From the NCBI GenBank assembly GCA_938023735.1, contig CALJDK010000062.1:1-48655 (forward strand): DNA of 48,655 bases, in the 5' to 3' direction. Source of the DNA: an uncultured Acidimicrobiales bacterium. Its GTDB lineage: Bacteria > Actinomycetota > Acidimicrobiia > Acidimicrobiales > SHLQ01. The notes beneath the pieces were generated by a model. That model was not told where the DNA came from and did not search any database. It saw nothing but the letters and a program-made list of their open reading frames with translations. Positions 16,684-23,880 of this stretch are shown here, piece by piece; the stretch's first letter is position 1; each line of letters begins with the position of its first letter. The position numbers and the translations under genes were made by a program.

Positions 16684-17607
16684 ATGAACGCAACTTCAAC
16701 GGGCGAGTATGCCGGGCTCCGGATTCTCACTCTTCATGCCCATCCCGACGATGAGTCAAGCAAGGGCGCAGGCTCCATTGCCCGGTACCGCGCCGGGGGT
16801 GCCGGAACCGTTCTGGTGTGTGCCACCGGCGGTGAAGAAGGCGACATCCTCAACCCCGCCATGGATCGCGATGAGGTGCGAAACAATATGGCCGAGGTTC
16901 GCCACGGCGAGCTTGCTGAGGCCGCCAGAATCATCGGTTACGAAACCGTCGAGATGTTGGGCTACCGCGATTCGGGCATGGAAGACTCCGACGCCAACAA
17001 AAACCCCGAGTGCTTCTGGCAGGCCCCGATCGACGAGGCCATCGACCGGTTCGTGGGCCTTCTTCGCCAGCATCGACCCCATGTTCTGGTCACCTACAGC
17101 GACGATCAGCAGGGCTACCGGCACCCCGACCATCTTCGGGTCCACGACATCAGCCTCCCGGCTATTGAACGGGCCGGCGATGCGTCATACCGGCCGGAAC
17201 TGGGTGAACCGTGGCAGGTGCTCAAGGTGTATTACTCCACCTGGTCGCGAGCCCGGATGGAAGCCATGCACGCCAAGTTCGCCGAGCTGGGGCTCGAATC
17301 GCCATTCACGAAGGAATGGTTCGACCGGCCGAGCCAAGATCATCGCATCAGCGCCAAGGTCGACATCGGCGATTACTTCCACATTCGGGGCGAGGCTCTG
17401 CGGGCCCACGCCACCCAGGTCGACCCGGCGTCACCCTTCTGGTTTGGGCTTCCCGACGATGCTGGTCGCGAGGCTTACCCGTATGACGACTACATCTTGG
17501 GTCAGTCGGTGATGCCGGTCGCCGAATCCGAGGCCGATCTTTTCGAAGGTGTGCGTGAGTACCTGGCCGCCAGTCCTGCCCCCGAACCTGCCGAGGCCGA
17601 ACGCTGA
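16684..17607 (+). CDS. mca: Mycothiol S-conjugate amidase
   Basis: A 307-residue PIG-L/LmbE-fold zinc amidase that cleaves mycothiol conjugates in detoxification, releasing a mercapturate and GlcN-Ins. The zinc motif AHPDDESSKG (His20, Asp23) is near the N-terminus and the third ligand is in GYRHPDHLRVHD (about residues 140-151). The CATGGEEGD and RDSGMEDS segments, and the long C-terminal part, match Mca rather than the shorter MshB. It shows that this organism makes mycothiol. First gene of a tight plus-strand set with the SCP2 and FrhB-like genes. Confidence 0.9.
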   Translation: MNATSTGEYAGLRILTLHAHPDDESSKGAGSIARYRAGGAGTVLVCATGGEEGDILNPAMDRDEVRNNMAEVRHGELAEAARIIGYETVEMLGYRDSGMEDSDANKNPECFWQAPIDEAIDRFVGLLRQHRPHVLVTYSDDQQGYRHPDHLRVHDISLPAIERAGDASYRPELGEPWQVLKVYYSTWSRARMEAMHAKFAELGLESPFTKEWFDRPSQDHRISAKVDIGDYFHIRGEALRAHATQVDPASPFWFGLPDDAGREAYPYDDYILGQSVMPVAESEADLFEGVREYLAASPAPEPAEAER

Positions 17608-18002
17608 TGGCCGAGTATCTCGCTGAAGAGTGGATGGAGCTCTACGCCACGTGTGGCGCCGAGCTGCCCGAGAGAGCCGGCATCGACGTGATCACGCAAT
17701 ACGTGATCGAAAAGACCCCGAACGGCAACATTCGCTGGTTCGATGTTGTCGTCGACGGCCGAGTGGTCGAAGCATCGCTTGGCAAAAACAAAGAGGCCGA
17801 CGTCACCATCACGTGGAAGTACCCCTACGACGTAAAGATGTTGTCGGGCGAACTCGGCCCCGATGCGGCCTACATGCAGGGCCGCATCAAGGTTGAGGGC
17901 GACCACCCCAAGTGGCTCTTTACTTGGAGCGAGGTGCTTCACAGTGACGAGTACCGGGCATTTCAGGCCAAGGTGCACGCCGACACCGACTACCCCGACT
18001 GA
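17607..18002 (+). CDS. SCP2 sterol-carrier-domain protein
   Basis: A 131-residue single-domain protein of the SCP2-like lipid-binding fold, with the typical central strand pattern WFDVVVDGRVVEASLGKNKEADVTITW and the following DVKMLSGELGPDAAYMQGRIKVEGD. Its start overlaps the stop of mca (TGATG), so translation is coupled. SCP2-type proteins bind lipids or act as non-catalytic partners of lipid enzymes; the ligand here is not known. Confidence 0.85.
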   Translation: MAEYLAEEWMELYATCGAELPERAGIDVITQYVIEKTPNGNIRWFDVVVDGRVVEASLGKNKEADVTITWKYPYDVKMLSGELGPDAAYMQGRIKVEGDHPKWLFTWSEVLHSDEYRAFQAKVHADTDYPD

Positions 18003-18008
18003 ACCGCC

Positions 18009-19223
18009 GTGTTCACCGTTGCCGAAATCGTCGAGTCAGGGTTGTGTATCGGCTGCGGACTGTGCGCTGCCATCGCTCCGGACGACATTGCAATCCGGCC
18101 TACCGACAACGGTGCCGAACGCCCGGCCGAACGGGTACCGGTGGTTGGCAATCGCCTGGCCGAGATCAATCGGGTATGTCCCGGGCTTCAGGTGCAGGTG
18201 GACAATGACTATCCCGATGCCGACTTCTCGAGCCTTTGGGGTCAGGTGCGGCGACTCGCCAAAGGGCACGCCGCCGACCCCACCGTTCGGTTCGAGTCGG
18301 CTACCGGGGGAGTGCTTACCGCCCTTGGTCAGTTCCTGATTTCTTCGGGGCGAGTCGAGCAGATTCTTCACGTTGGTCCGGTGCCCGGTGATCCCCTCAA
18401 TTGGCAGGCAAAGGTATCGACAACAGTCGACCAGGTGGCGGCCGGCGCGCGATCCAGGTATGGCCCCGCGGCCCCGCTGACCCGCTTGGTCGAGGTGCTC
18501 GATTCGGGCCTGGCCACGGCGGTGATCGCCAAGCCGTGCGATATCGCAGCGGTTCGGGCAATGATCCGTGAGTTGCCGGACGGGCATCCCGCCGATGTGC
18601 GCTATGTGCTCGCAATGGCGTGCGGTGGTGCCTCGCTGATGAGCAAGACCGCAGGAATTCTGGACCGGTTTGGGGTTGCCCCGAACCAAGTGGCGTCGGT
18701 GTCGTACCGGGGATACGGAAATCCGGGCCCCACCACGGTCACCACAACCGAGGGCGAAGTGCATCAACTCACCTATCAGGAGTTGTGGGAAGACGAAGGA
18801 ACCTGGGACCTCCAGTGGCGCTGCAAAGTGTGTGCCGACGGCATGGGCGAAGTCGCCGATCTGGTGTCGCTCGATTGCTGGCCCGGAGGCGGACCCACGG
18901 GCGAGGACGACGGGTTCAACGGCATCATCGCCCGCACAGAGGCTGGGGCCGGGCTCCTTGCGGCCGCCATTTCGGAGGGAGCGGTAGTGATCACCGACGA
19001 TGACCTGCCGGTGGCCGAAACGCTGGAGCTTTGGCAGCCCCATCAATCTCGTCGAAAGCGGGCCGTGCCCCAACGGTTGGCAGCGATGCGCGCCGCCGGT
19101 TTACCGGTCACCACCTATTCCGGCGTGCACCTCGACGAGTTCTCGACCGGCGAGGTCGACGAAGGAACAGCGGTTCGGATTGCCCGAGGGGCCAACACCG
19201 ACCCGCAGCCAACGTATCGCTAG
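18009..19223 (+). CDS. FrhB-like F420 hydrogenase/dehydrogenase beta-subunit family protein
   Basis: 404 residues from a GTG at 18009. The N-terminal CIGCGLC (Cys13, Cys16, Cys19) forms part of a 4Fe-4S site. The central ESATGGVLTALGQFLI and the C-terminal CKVCADGMGEVADLVSLDCWPGG are characteristic of the FrhB/FdhB N and C domains that bind FAD, Fe-S and F420. It probably uses deazaflavin F420 to reduce or oxidise an organic substrate, as in the related plant 7-hydroxymethyl chlorophyll reductase. It is 6 bp downstream of the SCP2 gene and probably in the same operon. Confidence 0.85.
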   Translation: MFTVAEIVESGLCIGCGLCAAIAPDDIAIRPTDNGAERPAERVPVVGNRLAEINRVCPGLQVQVDNDYPDADFSSLWGQVRRLAKGHAADPTVRFESATGGVLTALGQFLISSGRVEQILHVGPVPGDPLNWQAKVSTTVDQVAAGARSRYGPAAPLTRLVEVLDSGLATAVIAKPCDIAAVRAMIRELPDGHPADVRYVLAMACGGASLMSKTAGILDRFGVAPNQVASVSYRGYGNPGPTTVTTTEGEVHQLTYQELWEDEGTWDLQWRCKVCADGMGEVADLVSLDCWPGGGPTGEDDGFNGIIARTEAGAGLLAAAISEGAVVITDDDLPVAETLELWQPHQSRRKRAVPQRLAAMRAAGLPVTTYSGVHLDEFSTGEVDEGTAVRIARGANTDPQPTYR

Positions 19224-19258
19224 ACCTCTTTCACTGAGACAGGGCGCTGATGCAGGGC

Positions 19259-19819
19259 TTAACTGAGCTGGTCGATGCGGTCCTGAAGATCCCATGGGCC
19301 GAGTTGGCCGGTGTGGCGTTCGTAGGTGCCATCGGTCTCGACAAACACCATCGCTGGCTGCGAGAACACGCCGAAGTGATCCCAGACCGAACCGTCCTGG
19401 TCAACCAACGACGTCACCGTATCCAGCCCGAAGCCGGCCAGAATTTCGTCGGAGCCTTCGGCTTCATCGCCGGCCACGACGGCCAGGAAGTTCACGTCGT
19501 CGCCGTAGGTTCGAGTGGCAAGTGCGACCGCACTTGCTTCATTCAGACAACGGGCTCAACCAGGACCCCAGAACCAGACCACCGTCGGCTTGTTGTCGAG
19601 GTCGGCAAACTGGAACGAGCCGCCGTTGGCGGTGCTGATGGCGCCGAGGCTGGCACCCGCATCGGCCACCGAAGCCCCGGGCACCGAAGCGCTACCGGTT
19701 GCAACCGTCTGCTCACTCCCGCAGGCAGCTGCTACCAGCGCAATGGTCGAAGCGATCAGCGCCATACGCACGCTGGTGCGCACATGCTGACGCAGGAGAG
19801 GAAACGGGAGCAAAGACAT
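19259..19819 (-). CDS. TlpA/thioredoxin-like lipoprotein with selenocysteine (UGA at 19556-19558)
   Basis: Read through one in-frame TGA, this gene gives 186 residues. Residues 1-33 are a signal with lipobox AAAC (start ATG 19819; ATG 19765 is an alternative). NKPTVVWFWGPG leads to the TGA at codon 88, followed by ARCLNEASAVA. Aligned with the TlpA pattern (WFWxPWCxxCxxE), the TGA replaces exactly the first catalytic cysteine, giving U88-A-R-C91. After it the frame continues without shift as a normal thioredoxin fold (VNFLAVVAGDE, LVDQDGSVWDHFGVFSQPAMVFVETDG, with the cis-Pro in QPAMV). A strong hairpin follows the UGA. I read it as an extracytoplasmic selenoprotein disulfide reductase or peroxidase partner. 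A broken gene is less likely because both halves are conserved. Confidence 0.85.
19518..19537 (-). promoter_or_regulatory. Candidate bacterial SECIS hairpin of the TlpA-like gene
   Basis: In the mRNA, 18 nt after the UGA, GCAAGUGC (19537-19530) pairs perfectly with GCACUUGC (19525-19518) around the loop GGUC (19529-19526). The loop G lies 26 nt after the UGA, inside the usual range for bacterial SECIS elements, and a GGUC/GU loop is the feature recognised by SelB in E. coli fdhF. The hairpin sits wholly within the coding sequence. Confidence 0.75.
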
Positions 19820-19900
19820 ACGAGAGTTCCAGCGTAGCGGTTGCGGGTTTCTACCAACGAGCGGGTGCGTCGCAGGGGTAGGTTGCGTCATACTTTCGGT

Positions 19901-20932
19901 GTGGACTTCAACCATTTTCTCTCGAGCTACTTTCCCGACCCGTCCTATGGCGGCGACCGGTTGTTCGCCGACATGGTCACCCAGGCCAAGGATGCCGAGC
20001 GCTTTGGCTACCGCAGCGTGTCGATCCCCGAGCACCACCTCATCAACATTTTGCTCAACCCGGCGCCACTGCAGTTTGCGGTAAAGGTGGCGTGCGAAAC
20101 CGAACATGTCGACATCATCACCTCGGTAGCGGTGCTACCCATTCACGACATGCGCACCTATGCGGGCGAGGTTGCGATGGCCGACATTCTCACCGACGGC
20201 CGGCTAGTGCTCGGTGTGAGCAGAGGCGCCTACCCCTACGAGCTGGCTCGTCTCGGGGCGCCCATCGAAGAAAGCCGCGAGAAGTTTGACGAATCGCTCG
20301 ACGTCTTGCTGCGCCTGCTCACCGAGTTCGATGTCGAGCACCACGGCAAGTACTACGACTTTGAGCCGCTCACCATCATGCCGAGGCCCATCACCTCACC
20401 GCATCCGCGGATGATGATTGCCACCATGAACGCCGAGGGCATTCGGTCGGCGACGTTGCGAGGCTTCAACATTCAGACCACGCCGCTAGCTGGCAACCCC
20501 GAGCTGCTTCGCATGCAGGTTGGGGCACACAAAGAGGCCAAGGCCGAGATGGGTGACGCAGGCAAAGATCTCCGAATCATGCTGAGTCGTATCGTGTACT
20601 GCGCCGAGAACGCGGCCGATGCCCGCCACAAACTCGAGCTTGCCCACGACTACTACCGTCGGTTCGACAATGTGTACACCGGTCCAGGCATCGTCAAGAA
20701 CGGCTGTATCGCTGCGCTTCCTCGAACCCAGACCATTGACGAGCTCAACGACAACATTTTGATCTGCACGGCCGACGAGATGGTCGACCGGCTCGGCGAA
20801 TACGCCGACCTGGGCACCGACGAGATGATCTTCAGCTCCAACATCGGCCAATCCCAAACCGAGATGGCCGAGATGATGCAGCGGGTCTCCGAAGAGGTCA
20901 TCCCCCACTTCGTTTCCACTGAAGGCCGGTAG
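19901..20932 (+). CDS. LLM-class flavin/F420-dependent oxidoreductase
   Basis: 343 residues from the GTG at 19901, chosen because it gives the family-like start MDFNHFLSSYFPDP; upstream in-frame codons (to 19841) look non-coding. Luciferase-like TIM barrel: SVSIPEHHLIN (about 37-47), ITSVAVLPIHDMRTYAGEVAMADILTDGRLVLGVSRG (about 77-113), and the long REKFDESLDVL helix. Members use FMNH2 or F420H2; substrate unknown. The stop at 20932 is 3 bp before the start of the alpha/beta hydrolase, so the two are probably one operon. Divergent from the selenoprotein gene with an 81-bp gap. Confidence 0.9.
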   Translation: MDFNHFLSSYFPDPSYGGDRLFADMVTQAKDAERFGYRSVSIPEHHLINILLNPAPLQFAVKVACETEHVDIITSVAVLPIHDMRTYAGEVAMADILTDGRLVLGVSRGAYPYELARLGAPIEESREKFDESLDVLLRLLTEFDVEHHGKYYDFEPLTIMPRPITSPHPRMMIATMNAEGIRSATLRGFNIQTTPLAGNPELLRMQVGAHKEAKAEMGDAGKDLRIMLSRIVYCAENAADARHKLELAHDYYRRFDNVYTGPGIVKNGCIAALPRTQTIDELNDNILICTADEMVDRLGEYADLGTDEMIFSSNIGQSQTEMAEMMQRVSEEVIPHFVSTEGR

Positions 20933-20935
20933 CTC

Positions 20936-21775
20936 ATGACTGAACCCAGCAGTTCAACGCAACCGAACGACACTGTTGCCCCCGCAGATGTTGCCCCCGT
21001 GGATGTGGCCTACGAGGTCGCCGGAAGCGGCCCGGCGCTGTACATGGTGCATGGCATCGGCAGTCGAAAGACCACGTGGAACCGCATGGTCGAAGCGTTG
21101 AGCGACTCGTTCACCTGCGTTGCCTATGATCTGCGAGGGCACGGCCAGAGCCCAGTTCCGGCCGTTCCCTATTCACTCGATCAGTTGGTGGCCGATCTCG
21201 AGGCGCTTCGCTCCATGCTCGGGCACGAACAGATCCACGTCATTGGTCATTCACTTGGGGGCATGATCGGCCCGGCGTACGCGCTGGCTTATCCCGAGCG
21301 GACACTGTCGGTTGGCCTGCTCAGTACTGCCGCCGGTCGTACCGCCGACGACAGCGCCCGGGTCAAGGGGGTCGTGGCCAGAATGCGCGACGAAGGAATC
21401 GAGAGCGTTCTCAACACCTTGGTTGGCCGTTGGTATACCGAACCTTTCGCTGCCGCAAACCCCGCAATCATCGAAAACCGGATCGAGCAGGTGCTCACCA
21501 CCCCGCCCGACGTCTTTCTGTCCGTGTTCGACGTGTACGCCGAGACCGAGATGGCGCCGTGGCTCAGCCAGGTCGATGTTCCCTGCCTCGTGCTTACCGG
21601 CGAGAACGACCCGGGCTGCAACCCTCGACTCAATACCTTTATCGACCAGGAGCTTCCCAACAGCGAGTTGGTGATTCTTCCCGAGCTACGCCACTCGATC
21701 GTTGTCGAGGCACCAGATGAGGTGCTGGCTCATCTTCGGCCGTTTCTCGAACGGGTGAGCGCCGCACCCGCCTAA
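20936..21775 (+). CDS. Alpha/beta hydrolase (enol-lactonase/esterase-like)
   Basis: 279 residues with a complete triad for the fold: nucleophile elbow GHSLGG (Ser106), acid in LVLTGENDPG (about Asp 222), and His in LRHSIVVE (about 251). The oxyanion region is MVHGIGSRKTTW and the strand VAYDLRGHGQSP is typical of the PcaD/epoxide-hydrolase subfamily. The first ~20 residues (PSSSTQPNDT-type) are low complexity. Coupled to the preceding LLM oxidoreductase; together they may act in the same catabolic route. Confidence 0.9.
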   Translation: MTEPSSSTQPNDTVAPADVAPVDVAYEVAGSGPALYMVHGIGSRKTTWNRMVEALSDSFTCVAYDLRGHGQSPVPAVPYSLDQLVADLEALRSMLGHEQIHVIGHSLGGMIGPAYALAYPERTLSVGLLSTAAGRTADDSARVKGVVARMRDEGIESVLNTLVGRWYTEPFAAANPAIIENRIEQVLTTPPDVFLSVFDVYAETEMAPWLSQVDVPCLVLTGENDPGCNPRLNTFIDQELPNSELVILPELRHSIVVEAPDEVLAHLRPFLERVSAAPA

Positions 21776-21789
21776 CGCTGGGCGATGGG

Positions 21790-22626
21790 TTAGCTGCGCT
21801 GGAGTTTGCAGAGCGCCTTGTAGGAGACCGGTTCGATCAGCGACCGCTCGATCGTTGCTGCCAGGCCCGAATCGCCCACCAGCAGATCGAGATCGCTAAC
21901 CCGTTCGGACCACCGCGGATCGGCGGCTCGTAGCTCGGCGGAATCGATGGCGGGCTCAAGAATAACTTCGGTGATACCGGGCTCCAGCTCGGCGAGCAGC
22001 ACCTCGAACTCGGTCCGCGAGAGGCCACTTGCGTGGATGACCTGGTCGGGCATGACGATGCCCTCGTTGGCCGCAAGTTGACGAAAGGGGAATCCGGTTT
22101 CTGCTTCTCGAGCTTCACCGTGGAGCCTCAGCGGTAGGCGGTACTCGCAGCCAAGGTCGAGGAGAACATCGAAGAACTCGGGCCGCTGCTGTAGCGCGCT
22201 ACGCAACGTGGCTAAGTGGGTAAGACGGAAACCCCAAAGGATCGCCCGCTCGACCTGCGCCCGGCACTCGCGACGGACCTCTTCGAGGTCGGCGTGATCC
22301 CACAGGTCTTCAAGCGTGCGAGGAAACCCGCCCTCGCCATCGAGAAGTGACGGAGCATGGGTGGTGGGGCCCCAACGCAAAATGTCGAGCTCGGCGTTGA
22401 GGGTGAGAAGCACGCCAACGTCCTCGCCGCGGTAGTGGGCGGCGGCGTATCGCGACCACGGACCCGGCGTTGCCAACGACCCACAGGTAGCAAGTCCGGA
22501 TCTGACCGCCGAGTACACGCCTTCGGTCGAAGCATGGCTCGTGCCGAGAAGGTCGGCACTCAGAATCATCAACTTGGCATTGCCGGCGTGTCCGAGCCGT
22601 TCGTTGAGTTCGCTCACAGCTTCCAC
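21790..22626 (-). CDS. ChbG/HpnK (YdjC)-like deacetylase family protein with lost metal ligands
   Basis: 278 residues. The order of blocks is that of the carbohydrate deacetylase family: N-terminal SADLLGTS (normally ADDFG), then DVGVLLTLNAE (normally GVHLTLN), RWGPTTHAPSLLD, GGFPRT, and THLATLRSAL (normally THLDSHxH). The second Asp (Leu26), the His of the second block (Leu73), and the Asp and His of the third block (Ala139, Leu141) are replaced, although the surrounding sequence is well kept. Deacetylase activity is therefore unlikely; it may be a binding or regulatory pseudoenzyme. Convergent with the hydrolase gene. Confidence 0.78.
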   Translation of the reverse strand: MEAVSELNERLGHAGNAKLMILSADLLGTSHASTEGVYSAVRSGLATCGSLATPGPWSRYAAAHYRGEDVGVLLTLNAELDILRWGPTTHAPSLLDGEGGFPRTLEDLWDHADLEEVRRECRAQVERAILWGFRLTHLATLRSALQQRPEFFDVLLDLGCEYRLPLRLHGEAREAETGFPFRQLAANEGIVMPDQVIHASGLSRTEFEVLLAELEPGITEVILEPAIDSAELRAADPRWSERVSDLDLLVGDSGLAATIERSLIEPVSYKALCKLQRS

Positions 22627-22696
22627 GCTAGGCGACCGAGCGTTCCATCGGACACAGCAGAGGCGTCAAGTTGGTGGACTGGGCGGCGGTTAGTTG

Positions 22697-23281
22697 TCAC
22701 GGAACGCCAGGCAACAACGGTTGATCGGCGCTGTCGCACGAGCCCCATAACCCCACGCGGCTGCCTCTGGCGATGCGCAGGGCGGTTGCGAACTCGGACT
22801 GGTAGGTGGTGTTTGGCTCGATCGACAGCGTGTCGGCGAATCCGTTCCGGATCAGTTCGAGGTTGACGAAGGTGCCGTCGCTATCGAGAAACAGGTAGGC
22901 GAGAAGCCGGCCAAACGCGTCTCGGGTTTGAGCATCGCGAACCACGAGTACGTGGTGGCCTGCCGGAAGCAGCTGAGAAAGAAAGGTCGAGGCCTCGGCG
23001 CCGAAGCACTGGGCAGGGCGATTGGGATCGACGGTTTCGGGGGTATCGACGCCGAGCAGCCGAACCACTTCGTCACCGCTTGCGAAACGAAGCCTCACGG
23101 TGTCGCCGTCGATGACTTCGATGACGCTGGCATTGGTTGAACCAGAAGCTGGCGGACCACTTGGCCGACATGCCGCAAGAGAAACGATCAGAAAGATACC
23201 AAGGCAAAACCCAAGCACCCGCACGTTTGGTGGGTACACACCACATCCCAAGGTAAAGACTCTCTCGGCAATGTGTCGCAA
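22697..23281 (-). CDS. Thermonuclease-family (SNase-like) lipoprotein
   Basis: 194 residues. A hydrophobic segment (about 22-38) ends with lipobox SLAAC, so it is exported and lipid-anchored. The SNase domain has VIDGDTVRL, the catalytic arginine/glutamate block RLLGVDTPE, and a second active-site arginine in RDAFGRLLAYLF; the final LWGSC resembles the family's end. It should cut DNA/RNA with Ca2+ outside the cytoplasm. Start ATG at 23281; a shorter start inside the signal region cannot be excluded. Confidence 0.9.
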   Translation of the reverse strand: MRHIAERVFTLGCGVYPPNVRVLGFCLGIFLIVSLAACRPSGPPASGSTNASVIEVIDGDTVRLRFASGDEVVRLLGVDTPETVDPNRPAQCFGAEASTFLSQLLPAGHHVLVVRDAQTRDAFGRLLAYLFLDSDGTFVNLELIRNGFADTLSIEPNTTYQSEFATALRIARGSRVGLWGSCDSADQPLLPGVP

Positions 23282-23395
23282 GGGACACCGCTGCGTTGAG
23301 TCGTGAACGTTGGGGGAAGGGTGCGATGAAGGAAAGACGGAGCGAGGGGAGGCGGTAAAGAGGGGAGAGGCGAGCGCTGCTCACCCTACGGGGTG
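23282..23395. other. Short intergenic stretch, nothing recognised
   Basis: 114 bp between the SNase start and the stop of the small Arg/Ser-rich frame. The plus strand is purine-rich (GGAAGGG, GAGGGGAGG), so the minus strand is pyrimidine-rich. It should hold the SNase promoter; I see no clear promoter boxes, hairpin or small gene. Confidence 0.5.
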
Positions 23396-23746
23396 TTAGG
23401 CGGCTTCGGGAAGTTCGCCAAAGTCGTCGAAACGTTGGCGGCGAGCGCTGGCCAATGCCTGGCGGGCCGAGGCGATACCTGCTCGTCCGGTTTGTTTGGT
23501 GTCCTCGTCGAGGCGCCAGGTGGATGAACGAACCGACGAACGGCGCGGCGACTTGGCGGCCTGGCGGGTCCGGCGCACACCGGCCACGTTTGCCTGTTGC
23601 GGGCTGCGGCGAGCCGACGCCGATGGGCTGCTCGAGCTCGAGCGAGAACTGGTGGTTGCCGTACGAGAGCGGGCGGGGGTGCGGGCCGGAAGCGGGGCGC
23701 CGAAAGGAAGCGATGGGGTTTGGGCGGAAACAAGCTGCGTACTCAT
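23396..23746 (-). CDS. Small Arg/Ser/Ala-rich protein, unknown
   Basis: A 116-residue frame starting MSTQLVSAQTPSLPFG. The middle (about 22-75) is low-complexity Arg/Ser/Thr/Ala; the C-terminus (ASARQALASARRQRFDDFGEL) looks like an amphipathic helix with an acidic tail. There is no signal peptide or known domain. CATACT lies 6 nt before the ATG without a Shine-Dalgarno sequence, which would fit a leaderless start. Its high basic charge suggests nucleic-acid or membrane contact. It is divergent from the HTH-metalloprotease gene at 23881. Coding status is moderately likely only. Confidence 0.5.
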   Translation of the reverse strand: MSTQLVSAQTPSLPFGAPLPARTPARSRTATTSSRSSSSSPSASARRSPQQANVAGVRRTRQAAKSPRRSSVRSSTWRLDEDTKQTGRAGIASARQALASARRQRFDDFGELPEAA

Positions 23747-23880
23747 GATTCAAGTATGCAGAGGGGGTGTGACACGCTCGGGAAAGCACACAAACAGTAC
23801 TGCTGAAACCGCCCCAAGATCGCCCCGAAAACTGGCAATAGTGCTCCAGTTGGCGTGCTGGCAGGCCGAAAACCTCACGT

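Noticed and set aside
19259..19819. Pseudogene or sequencing-error explanation for the TGA in the TlpA-like gene
   Set aside because: Both halves are in the same frame, have family-typical residues up to and after the TGA, and the TGA falls on the catalytic Cys position with a SECIS-like hairpin behind it. I kept selenocysteine as the better reading.
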